From: Nemertoderma westbladi
Taxonomy: Eukaryota > Xenacoelomorpha > Nemertodermatida > Nemertodermatidae
Assembly: GCA_032718475.1 (NCBI GenBank)
Contig: JAUCBJ010002331.1
Location: 1 to 48,307, forward strand
Length of the DNA: 48,307 nt
Direction of reading: 5' to 3'
The notes beneath the pieces are model-generated. The model worked only from the letters and a program-made list of their open reading frames with translations, was not told the origin of the DNA and did not search any database. Position 1 is the stretch's first letter. Every line of letters begins with the position of its first letter. A program made the translations under genes and the position numbers. Shown piece by piece: positions 1-8,935 of this stretch.

Positions 1-238
1 TGAAATGGACGTTTGGGAAAAGGTATATTTACGTTAAAGGGAATATTTGTGCTGAAACTGATTGAGGAAGGGCCATAATACATATAATTGCAAAAATTAT
101 TTACGATGTGAGGTAGACGGTTGTGGGTGAAAGCATCATACTAGTTTACATTATCACACCTATTTAACAAAACGCAAGTCTACAACAGAGCCTATACCAA
201 CATCACACAATAAAGGACAATCCACACCCAAAGCAGAT
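1..238. other. Flank upstream of BEL-1 protease, no gene seen
   Basis: No open frame with recognisable content. In a complete BEL/Pao element the end of gag and its zinc knuckles would lie here, but no Cys/His knuckle is visible in any frame. The gag part of BEL-1 is therefore either outside the window or lost. A gag-like remnant too decayed to see cannot be excluded. Confidence 0.4.
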
Positions 239-946
239 ATGAGTGAAGGGGAAATTTCGGCGATAAGTACTACAGTTACTAGTGGCCATGACGTCATCAA
301 TTATTCGCAAATAGTAATGCCAGCTGTGTGGTTATCAGTTGTACCAGTTGAATTGCATTTAAAGGATAAATTTATTACGACATTTGCACTGCTTGACCCC
401 GGGTCAACTATATCAGTAATAGATGAATCACTTGTTAAGCAGCTTGGCATAGAAATGTCTACAACTTCTTTGAATGTTAAAACTGTTTTTGAACCAGACA
501 AGGATGTAGATGTGGGGTTTACTTCGTGTGTAATGAAACCTGTTAAAGAAAAATTAGATATAGATAACGATTTCAAAATCACAATGGATAAGGTGTATGT
601 AGTGCCTAATTTTCGACATGCATACAAATATGACATAAGGAAAATTAATTTAAACTTATGGCCATTCTTAAGTGACATAGAATCTCATTTAGTTAATCCA
701 AATGTTGATGTTGGAGATGTTACAATATTGCTGGGATGCAATAAACCACGTGCATTGTTGTATGACCAACTGAGAGTTTGTAGTTCTGTTGAGGATGAAC
801 CAGTAGCAATTCGGACACCTTTCGGATGGTGTGTAAAGGCTCTGGTAGGGTCTACCCCTACAGAATCTGGTGAAAATGAAAAATTAAACTTTACAAAAAC
901 AAGAATGGCGAATGGTTCAGATGACCTGAATGTCCAGGTAATGTGA
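239..946 (+). pseudogene. BEL-1 pol fragment: aspartic protease (DUF1758-type)
   Basis: An open 235-codon stretch resembles the BEL/Pao protease that cleaves the Gag-Pol polyprotein. It carries the lead-in WLSVVPVEL (about residues 31-39), also found in BEL-2, and an active-site-like LLDPGST with Asp at residue 53. The usual motif is D-S/T-G, so the Pro after Asp is unusual and may indicate inactivity. It ends with the typical RTPFGWCVKAL segment. The frame is cut at 946, where a ~310 bp insertion begins; the pol sequence resumes at about 1261 on the same strand. The ATG at 239 is only the first Met of the open stretch and probably not a natural start, since protease is normally internal to a polyprotein. 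This is a fragment of a dead element. Confidence 0.8.
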
Positions 947-947
947 C

Positions 948-1256
948 GGGATCAGGGCATCCCGACCGGTTAGGTTTATTTACCGAGCGGATGCATTTCC
1001 TGGCTCTGATTGGCCAACAACCTAATTCTCGGCTCTCAACTCTGTGGGAGTGTTTCCCCCCTCGCTGCTGTCACTTTCCTCTCCCGGAGGTTTAACCTCT
1101 GACCTCCCTTTGTGTGGCCCTTCGGGGTTTGTTGTCCCCGTTTATTGGGTGTGTGATACGAGGTTAATTGGGGATTAACCTCGTATCCCCAATATTGCTT
1201 AAAGGTGCCACTTCCCACTTTATGGGGGTTGGTGATGCAGAATTGAATCCGCTCAC
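948..1256. mobile_element. Short insertion in BEL-1 (MITE-like, CpG-rich)
   Basis: BEL-1 pol homology stops near 946 and resumes at 1261, so the intervening ~310 bp is an insertion. The junctions share CAGGTAA (left 940-946; right near 1255-1261), consistent with a target duplication of 5-8 bp. The proposed ends TGTGACGGGAT and, reversed, TGTGAGCGGAT look like imperfect terminal inverted repeats. The insert is richer in G+C than its surroundings, has no ORF of note and contains a perfect hairpin at 1155-1187. A MITE is the simplest reading. No tRNA-type A/B box supporting a SINE was found. Confidence 0.55.
1155..1187. repeat. Perfect 14-bp hairpin
   Basis: The arm GATACGAGGTTAAT (1155-1168) is followed by a 5-nt loop (TGGGG) and its exact reverse complement (1174-1187). 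It lies inside the insertion that splits BEL-1. Its role is unknown. Confidence 0.85.
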
Positions 1257-1260
1257 AGGT

Positions 1261-2937
1261 AAAACAATTGTTAGGTCTAGAACGTTTTCCAAATAATATA
1301 AGACAACAATATAATCTAACACCAGAGCTTGATGACGAAAATTTCGCTTATTCGCAAGATGATCTAATGGCACTAAAAATAATGAGAGAAACAACGAAGT
1401 TAGTTGATGGACGTTTCCAAATTGGAATGCTTTGGAAAACTAGGCCCCCCAAAGCTTATTAACAATTACGTTATTGCACGAGCACGTCTCGGTCATTTAT
1501 TATCTCGTCTAAAATCCAAACCGATTATCAGGAGAGAATCTAAATAACTATATGGATAAAGGATTCCTGCTGAAGCTGACGGACTCAGGATTATCTCCCG
1601 GCCCACAGAGTTACTACTTACCCCACCATTACGTGGAGAATGTTAACAAACCTGGGAGAATCAGGATTGTCAATAACGCAAATTTAATTTAATCCTAATT
1701 TAACTGAAAAAATTATAGGAGTGTTAACCAGCTTTCATCAATATCCGTAAGCCTTCACAGCAGACATTGATGGTATGTTTCATCAGGTAGGAGTACCTCC
1801 TGAGGATAGTGACAATTTACGGTTATTATGGAAACCAGAAGGATCCAACAACATAGAGATACCTATGTTATGACACGCCATATATTTGGAGCTAAGGACA
1901 GTTCATGTGTGTCCTCATATGCACTCAAGAAGTGTGGATGGGATAATAAGGATCTTTATGATCGAAATATCATTATGACTATATTGAAATCATTTTATGT
2001 AGATGATTGTGCACGCTCTGCAAAGTCGCATAAAGAATTAATAGCAATAGCTAGTGGTGTAGTAGAGATCTTAGGCAAGTATGGGTTTAGGTTAACGAAA
2101 TTTAACTCAAATTCAAAGGAATTTATAAATTCCTTACCCATAACTGAAAGGGATAATGGTATTATTGAGTTAGATTTCGATAAGTTGCCTGTTTGTAGAG
2201 TTTTGGGAGTTATATGGGATACAGAATCAGATCGAATAGTATTTCATTATAAGGAGAAGCCGGTAGGAACCACTAAGAGGGAATGTTTGGCGGTTTTGAG
2301 TTCTATTTACGACCCTTTGAACATACTTTGTCCATTCTTAATCGCCGTGTAATTATACTTCAGAGGATGTGGAAGGCAGATTTAGGTTGGAACGAAAAAC
2401 TCACTGTTAGTTTACAGAAGCAATGGAGTAAGTGGCAGGACCAGATAAAAACATTATCAAACATATCTATCCCTACCTAGGTCGTATTGTTCTGTGGACT
2501 TAGTATTGGGCAATGACGCCGTATGTGAGTTGCACCATTTTGCCGATGCTTCAGACCTAGCATATGGTTCGGTATCTTACATTCGAATTATATCGGGAAC
2601 AACCTTTACTGTCTCATATTTATTTTATAAGGGTAATATTGTACTTATAGCAAACAAGCCATCAGTAGCACGCCGAGAATTACAGGCAGCATATGATGCT
2701 GTGCTGATTAATAAACAATTGATAAATGAGTTAGAGGAACTGGAAATTAGTAGAAGTACCTTTTGGAGTGATTCAACTATTGTTTTAGGACAGATAAATA
2801 ATGATAATAGCAATTTAAGCGATTCGTAGCAAATCGGGTTCAAACCATATTGCAGTTATCAGACAGGAGCCAAAGGAGACACGTTCCTGGGGTAGATAAC
2901 CCAGCCGATGACGTTAGTCGTGGTTTGTCAGCCGGCG
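1261..2937 (+). pseudogene. BEL-1 pol fragment: RT and RNase H, frame-broken
   Basis: Pol homology resumes with the conserved linker (KIMRETTKL...GRFQIGMLW) at about 1370-1440. RT follows, with the DIDGMFHQV metal-binding Asp near 1760 and the RT motif FYVDD (YVDD codons 1996-2007). RNase H follows with FADAS, RRELQAA and WSDSTIVLG (about 2540-2800), then HVPGVDNPADDVSRG near 2880-2930. Reading passes through at least three frames (breaks near 1460-1750, 2350 and 2830), so no polyprotein can be made. It is interrupted at 2938-2950 by PLE-1 and its continuation lies beyond 4254. It is same-type pol as BEL-2, but clearly older judging by the number of lesions. Confidence 0.85.
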
Positions 2938-3000
2938 CCCTTTCTAAATCAATAAGTACGTGCGTGCCATAGTCACGGTATGATGCGTAGTTGCAGATAA

Positions 3001-3455
3001 GGAAACAGTTATAGACCCCGATCAGTGACAAAAAGTGTAGATTTGGCTTATATTTCGAACTACAGTTCTTATTCAATAGCCCGACTCAGTTTAACAATAA
3101 GAAATTAACATACCAAAATGCACAAATCAGTGTACTGAAGCTATAGTAGCTGTACCGGTACACAGTGGCCGGATGTGGTCATGGCCTAATTATTACTACT
3201 GCACGTCATTACAATTGTGAGTATAAAATTAAACTAAACTACTGTAAAAAATATAAATTGATTGAAGAATAATGAGACCGAATTAATTGAGATCAAATAT
3301 GAAAATTTTTAACAAAAATGAAAATTTTTAACAAAAATGAACATTTTTAACAAAAATGAAAATTTTTAACAAAAATGAAAATTTTTAACAAAAATGAAAA
3401 TTTTTAACAAAAATGAAAATTTTTAACAAAAATGAAAATTTTTAACAAAATTGAA
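3001..3455 (-). repeat. PLE-1 left inverted arm
   Basis: Reverse complement of the right arm, starting GGAAACAGTTATAGACC and pairing with the sequence that ends near 4241. The match runs through the stretch containing GTACCGGTAC and ends in a 19-bp tandem repeat. Small differences (for example an extra CC near 3017, and local differences around 3040) show some divergence since duplication. Confidence 0.85.
3300..3455 (+). repeat. 19-bp minisatellite in PLE-1 left arm
   Basis: About eight head-to-tail copies of GAAAATTTTTAACAAAAAT; one copy has C in place of A (GAACATTTTT). The right arm holds only two to three equivalents, so the array expanded or contracted in one arm after the arms formed. 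Confidence 0.9.
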
Positions 3456-3486
3456 AAAATAAAAAATATATAAAGCAAGTCGCATC

Positions 3487-3951
3487 CCCTTTCCCGATAA
3501 ATTCCAACACAAGGCTCCCGAGGCCACTGGAAGAATCGAACAAAATCTCGAAAATCTCCAACAACGAATCATAGGAATATACCAGAGGATTACTCCTTCC
3601 AACTGCGTTCCACCATCCAACTTAACCAAACTCGAACTAACGGCACTGCGAGATTTAAAGAAAGATACAAATATCATTATAAAAAAGGCAGACAAGGGCG
3701 GAGGAATCGCAGTTATTCGACCGACAAAAACGCGACTTGTTACACTTGCACACACGGGGTACCTATATGCACCCAAAAAAAACGTAGTGTATCATATACA
3801 ATGTAATTTAAGTACAGACGACTACATAGGAGAGACATACAGCCACGCCAGGGAATATATCTCCAAACACCGCAACGCTATACGCTCGCAAAAAAACTTT
3901 TTCAATTTTGTTAAAAAATTTATTTTTGTTAAAAATTTTCATTTTTGTTAA
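3487..3951 (+). pseudogene. PLE-1 RT N-terminus fused in frame to GIY-YIG endonuclease
   Basis: One uninterrupted frame of about 155 codons. The upstream part (3627-3735) carries LKKDTNIIIKKADKGGGIAV, the N-terminal signature of Penelope-like RTs (a KxADKGG motif). Within about 20 codons it becomes VVYHIQC (about 3785) and then DYIGETYSHAR...KHRNAI (3820-3885), the GIY-YIG nuclease start with its Arg. The whole RT palm, including the YxDD region, is missing between them, yet the frame is kept. The C-terminus reads into the right arm and stops at 3951. There is no convincing ATG at the start. It is probably a deletion product of an autonomous parent. The nuclease is truncated too, so activity is unlikely. 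Confidence 0.7.
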
Positions 3952-4241
3952 AAATGTTCATATTTGATCTCAATTAATTCCGTCTCATTATTCTTCAATC
4001 AATTTATATTTTTTACAGTAGTTTAGTTTAATTTAAACTCACAATTGTAATGACGTGCAGTAGTAATAATTAGGCCATGACCACATCCGGCCACTGTGTA
4101 CCGGTACAGCTACTGTAGCTTCAGTACACTGATTTGTGCATTTTGGTATGTTAATTTCTTATTGTTAAACTGAGTCAGGCAATTGAATAAGAACTGTAGT
4201 TCGAAATACACTTTTTGTCACTGATCGGTCTATAACTGTTT
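3895..4241 (+). repeat. PLE-1 right arm
   Basis: Inverted counterpart of 3001-3455. It contains the end of the GIY-YIG reading frame, two to three 19-bp units and the terminal sequence up to GTTT at 4241, directly followed by the right target duplication (4242-4254). Confidence 0.85.
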
Positions 4242-4268
4242 CCCTTTCTAAATCGGTAATGTGGTTTT

Positions 4269-4460
4269 ATACCACTACTATTAAACTAATGGGGCAGCTA
4301 CAATACCACTACTATTAAACCACTGGGGCAGCTACAATACCACTACTATTAAACCACTGGGGCAGCTACAATACCACTACTATTAAACCACTGGGGCAGC
4401 TACAATACCACTACTATTAAACTAATGGGGCAGCTACAATACCACTACTATTAAACCATG
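4269..4460 (+). repeat. 34-bp minisatellite inside BEL-1
   Basis: Five full copies and a partial one of a 34-bp unit beginning ATACCACTACTATTAAACC and ending GGGGCAGCTACA, starting at 4269, 4303, 4337, 4371, 4405 and 4439. Two variants alternate (ACCACTGGGG and ACTAATGGGG). It lies just after the right PLE-1 target duplication, where BEL-1 RNase H/linker sequence should continue. Confidence 0.9.
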
Positions 4461-4740
4461 ATTCCATGATTACATGAAACATGATTCCATGATTAATATT
4501 AACATATGGATCACTTATAATGAAATAATATGGAACACTGAAATACCTTATGTCAAATAAGGTATTTGGAGGTCATCTAGACTCATCCTGACTGAGGAAC
4601 TCGGGACCCGTAAACATGATCACCAATATAAAGGACATTGGTACTAACGAGGACGAAAATTCCGAGAATCTTATTGATATTGGCAAGATACATTAACAGA
4701 GTCATTGAACTTTAAGTATACCAAAGGTAAAGACGGAGGG
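4461..4740 (+). other. BEL-1 RNase H-integrase linker, degenerate
   Basis: Mostly unrecognisable. Short acidic stretches in broken frames resemble the linker between RNase H and integrase in BEL-2. It also holds ATGATTCCATGATT-type short repeats near 4460-4490. No gene. Confidence 0.4.
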
Positions 4741-5365
4741 TAATAGTAGCGTCCCTCAAAACAACATTCCTCTTGATACCCTAATTAGTAAATATTCATC
4801 TTGGAATAAATTACGGTTGATGTGTGCGTGGTTAATACGACTGTACAAATATTCTACAGATGCAAGTTATATTAATCACATTAAGGGTAAATTAATATCC
4901 GTTGAAGAAATGAATAACGCAGGTGTTCTATGCACAATCACAGTTATTTTCCAAGGAAATTAAGGCAATTAAATCGGGCTCAAATGTTTCAGTTTCTAGT
5001 AATATTTCTAAATTGTGCCCATTTATTTCAGGAGAGGGTTTATTGCGGGTTGGAAGCCGCATTTGTAAGGCTCCAATTTCATATGACTCAGCCTACCCTA
5101 TCATTATTGATAAGTCACATATCATAGTTCGTGTTTTAATACTTAGTACACACCTAGCATTATTTAATGCTAGTTACAAAAAGTGCTTATCAAATTACGT
5201 GAATCGCATCACATTAACAATCTACAAATTTATGTAGACAAATTATTTCTAGGTGTTTCATTTGCAGGAAGGTGAAGGCAAGGAGATTAAATCAGATTAT
5301 GACGGGGCTACCTGTGAGTTGACTAACACCCTATTATCCACCATTTTACTTTACAGGTTTAGACA
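4741..5365 (+). pseudogene. BEL-1 integrase N-terminal region, frame-broken
   Basis: The segment KYSSWNKLRLMCAWLIRLYK (about 4790-4850) matches the conserved pre-integrase region of BEL elements. It is followed in other frames by PFISGEGLLRVGSRI, AYPIIIDKSH and CFICRKVKARRLNQ (about 5255-5300), the zinc-binding HHCC part, and then FTGLDM near 5350, which would carry the first catalytic Asp. At 5365 the text jumps straight to GGVYERLI, which in BEL integrases lies after the last catalytic Glu. The catalytic core is therefore deleted. Several frameshifts and stops are present. Confidence 0.8.
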
Positions 5366-5875
5366 TGGGGGGAGTTTATGAAAGGCTAATTTAAATTGCC
5401 AAGAATGTATTGAAATCTACAGTATATTGCAAAGCAGACTAGTAAATGATGACGTTTTGCATACTATGTGTCTAGAAGTTGAGAGCATAGTCAACGGGAG
5501 ACCTTTATGCACCGTGACTAACGACCCTGATTCGGATGAAGTACTCACACCGAATCATTTCCTATTACAACGGCCAGTGTATAATTTACCACTGGGCCTA
5601 CCTACTTATGAAAGTGATATGTGGTCGCGGCGCACCTGGCGCCAGGCACAACTATTGTCAACGTTATTTTGGAACCGTTGGTATCCAGAATTTTTTTCAC
5701 TGACTTAATGACTCGCCCAAAATGGTTGTGCGTTTGGCGAAACCTGAAAGTCAATGACATCGTTTTAATTGTTGATAATATGCAACCAAGAAGCCGTTGG
5801 TTGTGGGGTCGAGTAACTAAAAATCTGCCTCAATGTCGTTATTGGATGATGGGAGCTCATACCTATGAATAAGAA
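5366..5875 (+). pseudogene. BEL-1 integrase C-terminus and DUF5641-like tail
   Basis: After GGVYERLI (about 5366-5390) the frames give EVESIVNGRPLC and LTPNHFLLQRP (5480-5580), then RRTWRQAQLL...FWNRWYPEF (5628-5695) and, one frame over, RNLKVNDIVLIVDN...SRWLWGRV (5738-5815). This is the order found at the C-terminus of BEL/Pao integrases. Frame changes near 5430 and 5700 and the break after RVTKNLPQ (about 5830) mark a dead fragment. No LTR of BEL-1 was found downstream. Confidence 0.8.
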
Positions 5876-6459
5876 CACAGTTCCTCTGCGAGTATTGTTC
5901 CTGCTCATCTATTGCTTCTGCTAGTTGGCATATGGTTCGAGAAATATTTGAAAGTTTACCATAGATTGCTGTAATGTCTGTCGAAAATCGCCTATATCAC
6001 GACTAATAGCTTTGTAGACGTTTTGGCATATTGAATCTACGGTTTTGTCATCAATATGGAGGTTATGGTTACTTAGTGTGGCTTTACTTTTATATACCAT
6101 TTATTTCTTTGGTGACTATGTCCCGTATAATATGGTCAAGGTTTTCCATAGACCCAGCAACTATTTCGTGCTCTTCATTGATATCCGATCGGAGTTGGCT
6201 AAGGGACTCTGTCATCTGATGAAGAGGACTATAGTTGTTGTTAGTGGATATCCCGGCCACCATAAAAATTACCGTATATTTAGTTATATAAAATCAAGGT
6301 ACCGGTAGCAGTTTCATCTACCGCTACCACCGGTACTGGTAGTATTCATATAGTCAGACTGTCTGTATAAACAGTCCTTAATAGTCGCCTCTTTCACAGT
6401 CTTTCAATTGTTTCCTCTTTTACGGTATGCTAGCCAAGAAAGGGGCTTCCCACTGAATT
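5876..6459. other. Unassigned stretch
   Basis: No confident gene. On the minus strand a short open stretch from about 6263 encodes a polar, possibly helical peptide of about 57 residues (LHQMTESLSQLRSDINEEHE) followed in another frame by more helix-like sequence. It could belong to the Ty3-type element whose gag lies just upstream on that strand (6460-6720), but nothing identifies it. ACCGGTA repeats occur at 6296-6345. Confidence 0.35.
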
Positions 6460-6720
6460 TTAATGTGAAAATCGCAATTGCTTCCAGATCAAATTATATT
6501 TGGATTCTCCAAGAGTGTTATTTAAAAGTTCTTTGGCTTCATCATATGTTTTCACTGCAGCGATTATCTCTGCCTGTTCTGTTGGCAGTAGAGTAAAGAG
6601 TTTGTTAATCCTTTGGTCCTCCTCAATTTTCTTAATGACAAAGTGTGCCTCCAGTTGACGGAACCAAATGGTAGGTTTCTGTAGTGAGAACGGTGGTAGG
6701 AAATTATTATATGATGCCAT
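6460..6720 (-). pseudogene. Ty3-type gag fragment
   Basis: 86 codons beginning MASYNNFLPPFSLQKPTIWF and containing WFRQLEAHFVIKKI, FTLLPTEQAEIIAAV and LGESKYNLIWKQL. This matches the N-terminal capsid-like segment of Ty3/gypsy-type Gag proteins (P.FW..P..WF.Q.E..F pattern). It stops early at 6460, so only the first part of Gag remains. BEL-2 inserted 38 bp upstream of its ATG; the original 5' side is now at 17171 onward. Confidence 0.65.
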
Positions 6721-6753
6721 ACCAATAGGTAGGTAAGTTGGGTTAATGTTATG

Positions 6754-6758
6754 GGAAG
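6754..6758. repeat. BEL-2 target site duplication, left (GGAAG)
   Basis: GGAAG directly precedes the left LTR and recurs directly after the right LTR at 17171-17175. Five-bp duplications are usual for BEL/Pao. Confidence 0.9.
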
Positions 6759-7714
6759 TGTTCCGGATATTGAGAGAAAACCACCAGGTTTTAACTTAGC
6801 GGTGTTTACCTACAGGCTAAGGGGGTTCGCGACCTGGTTGAACGAGAATTTGTAAGTTTTACAGGAATTTACAGTATTAACGTTCATCAATTCCGCAGTA
6901 AAGGTTGACCGATCGGCATATATTCAAGATATGGAAGTAAGGCGTAAGGGAATGTAATTCTAGGTATTGACTGATTGAGAAACAATAAAGAATATAAAAA
7001 ACTTTCAACATCTATATATTTCTGAATCCGTACCGGTATGACAGTCTTACTTTCCCTGGAGCAGTAATAGCACAACAGTACAATTAGCCCGTAATAGCCT
7101 ATTAGGCGTTCCTACATTCTGACATTCTGATATTTCGTTGGAATATTGAATATATACATGAATATAAACACATTTGGTAAAAAAGAGTATTGCGAACCCA
7201 CAGGTTTTTAGCCCTGTTTTATGGATGGGCGGATGGGTGCTAATATACCAAGTTTTATTATCTTGGTATACTGCGGACAATACTGCCTTAATAATATTTT
7301 AGCTCTGCGTACCTATTAATAACTGTAGTTAGGATGCTGCAGTATTAAACTGTAAAGCAGTAACCTGACTACTGGTACAGAGCTGTACTACTGACGTGGG
7401 TAATTAATTATAATCCTAAATCAGTAGCAGTGATTCAGTCTTCTGTCAATATATAAGACATTCAGACATGTGAATAATGATTACTGGCAATACTGGTTAT
7501 TGGATTGCCGAGTACTGTATATTTTTATTTCTTTCTATATTGCAATATAATTGGTATCATTCCTACCGGATAAGCTAAGCTAAGGCGAATCCTGGTTGAC
7601 CTTCAATATATCTCTGTTTGTAATAGAATCACACGGTGTGTTAATTATTAATAAAGTCGGGTAAACCAATGATTGTTGACTCATTATTATTGAGTCTTTG
7701 CAACTTACGGCACA
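6759..7714 (-). repeat. BEL-2 3' LTR
   Basis: 956 bp, reading TGTGCCGTAAG...ATCCGGAACA on minus. It is preceded on minus by the polypurine tract. The minus-strand ORFs seen inside it are repeated identically in the other LTR and are not genes. Confidence 0.95.
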
Positions 7715-7723
7715 GTCCCCCTT
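7715..7723 (-). promoter_or_regulatory. BEL-2 polypurine tract
   Basis: Minus strand reads AAGGGGGAC immediately before the 3' LTR. That is the expected position and base composition for the plus-strand primer of an LTR retrotransposon. Confidence 0.65.
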
Positions 7724-8515
7724 GATATTCTAAATGAGTATCACTATTTTTTTTTGGAGCTGTTAGTTGCAAATCAGAAGTGATGCTAATTTTTATCGGG
7801 TACATAAAGCCGCAGCGTGCAATGCTAATCACCCATCAGATGATATATGATGTTATGAATTGAACAAACTTGTTACAAACAGGATACAATTAAACAGAGT
7901 GAATCTAAAAAGTACTCGAAAGTACGAATGGATGAATGATGGGGCAACTGCTGAAGTCAATAAAGTCCCGTTATTTAATAATGTGAATGATTAGATTAAT
8001 TTTATCATGGTATCCCGCTTTGCTGTACGTATGCTGAAAATACAGCATTGCGTTTTTTTTTGTTTTTTAGTACCGTATGTGATTCCATTTAAAACTAAAA
8101 TACATCGAATGCCAACTTTTCAGGAAGAGTACCAATTTATTGCGGTGTTACATCTTAATCGTTTAATATATTTTATGGAAGTCCTGATATGAATTATATT
8201 CTGACAGAAATACTTTCACATTTTCTTTCACGAACTAAAAATCCTTTCAAAATAATATTTTTACTTTTAGACTTTAGGTATTATTTTTTGGGCTATTTTC
8301 GTTGGGCTTCCAAAAAAATAACCTCCACCAATGTAATTATTCTACATAGAGTTAATTAATAGTAGTCTTTCTTGGGCTATCAAAAAAAAGAAATCTAATA
8401 TGCAAAAAATAACCACCACCAACTGCTCTTTCAGGGCAATACATACTAAATATACAACATACATAAACTAATACATATATGTAAAGGCAAAACGTTTCAA
8501 ATTAAGAATCTAGAG
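7724..8515. other. BEL-2 3' non-coding stretch
   Basis: AT-rich with no recognisable integrase sequence on minus, although the integrase core C-terminus and DUF5641-like tail should lie here. A 61-codon plus-strand ORF at 8007-8192 has no recognisable features and runs antisense to the element. The sequence appears to replace or result from loss of about 400 codons of pol. A short degenerate repeat (CTTTCTTGGGCTATCAAAAAA and CGTTGGGCTTCCAAAAAAA) occurs near 8300 and 8370. Confidence 0.5.
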
Positions 8516-8935
8516 CTAATAATAGGATTGGGATGTAAATAGGTTCTCCTCGGATAATATATCGAACAATGCAGCAACAAGCAACTCCAAATGGACTGCA
8601 CGTGTCACTTGACAAGTGAAAATGAGTCCATAACGTTTATTTAATGATTTTGAACTACGTAACTTTCGACCTGCGACTGTGTATGGGCCGAACATGTCGG
8701 CACCACAATTTTCAAAAGGTGGGGTATGTGGAGCAAGACGTGTATCAGACAATGCGGACATTTGCTGATTAAGTGGTTTTGCTCTTACTTTACGACAGGT
8801 AACACATTTTGTTACTACTTGTCGCACTTTCTGTTGATCTCGTAAGATCCAATATCGCTTACGCAATTCTGAAACTGTAAAATTAGTTGCCATGTGACCA
8901 ACTGCATGGTGGTGATAAATAATCAATGCTGTCAC
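8516..8935 (-). pseudogene. BEL-2 integrase: zinc-binding domain and start of core
   Basis: 139 open codons. HHHAVGH...VTKCVTCRKV is the HHCC zinc-binding region, with WILRDQQKVR between. CGADMFGPYTVAGRK then carries the first catalytic Asp, and VTRAVHLELL the next conserved strand. After that the sequence diverges and stops at 8516, so the second Asp and Glu of the D,D,E core are missing. The frame differs from upstream pol because of a tandem CTGAC duplication just upstream (8942-8951 region), so it is out of frame with RT. Confidence 0.85.

Larger units (their letters stand above)
2951..4241 (+). mobile_element. PLE-1: internally deleted Penelope-like element with inverted arms
   Basis: Flanked by 13-bp direct repeats CCCTTTCTAAATC (2938-2950 and 4242-4254), which fall inside BEL-1. 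The order is target duplication, a 50-bp unique tail (2951-3000), an inverted arm (3001-3455), a short coding part on plus (about 3487-3951), a right arm (to 4241), then target duplication. The coding part joins an RT N-terminal segment to a GIY-YIG endonuclease segment, both typical of Penelope-like elements. Inverted terminal copies, variable target duplications and an extra unique tail are documented for Penelope. It cannot be autonomous because the catalytic RT core is absent. Confidence 0.8.

Noticed and set aside
4269-4460. Regular short repeats as a CRISPR array
   Set aside because: The 34-bp units are head to tail with no spacers, and the context is eukaryotic.
7047-7280. ORFs inside the BEL-2 LTR, repeated at 16503-16736
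   Set aside because: Duplicated only because they lie in the LTRs; no domain or expression signal.
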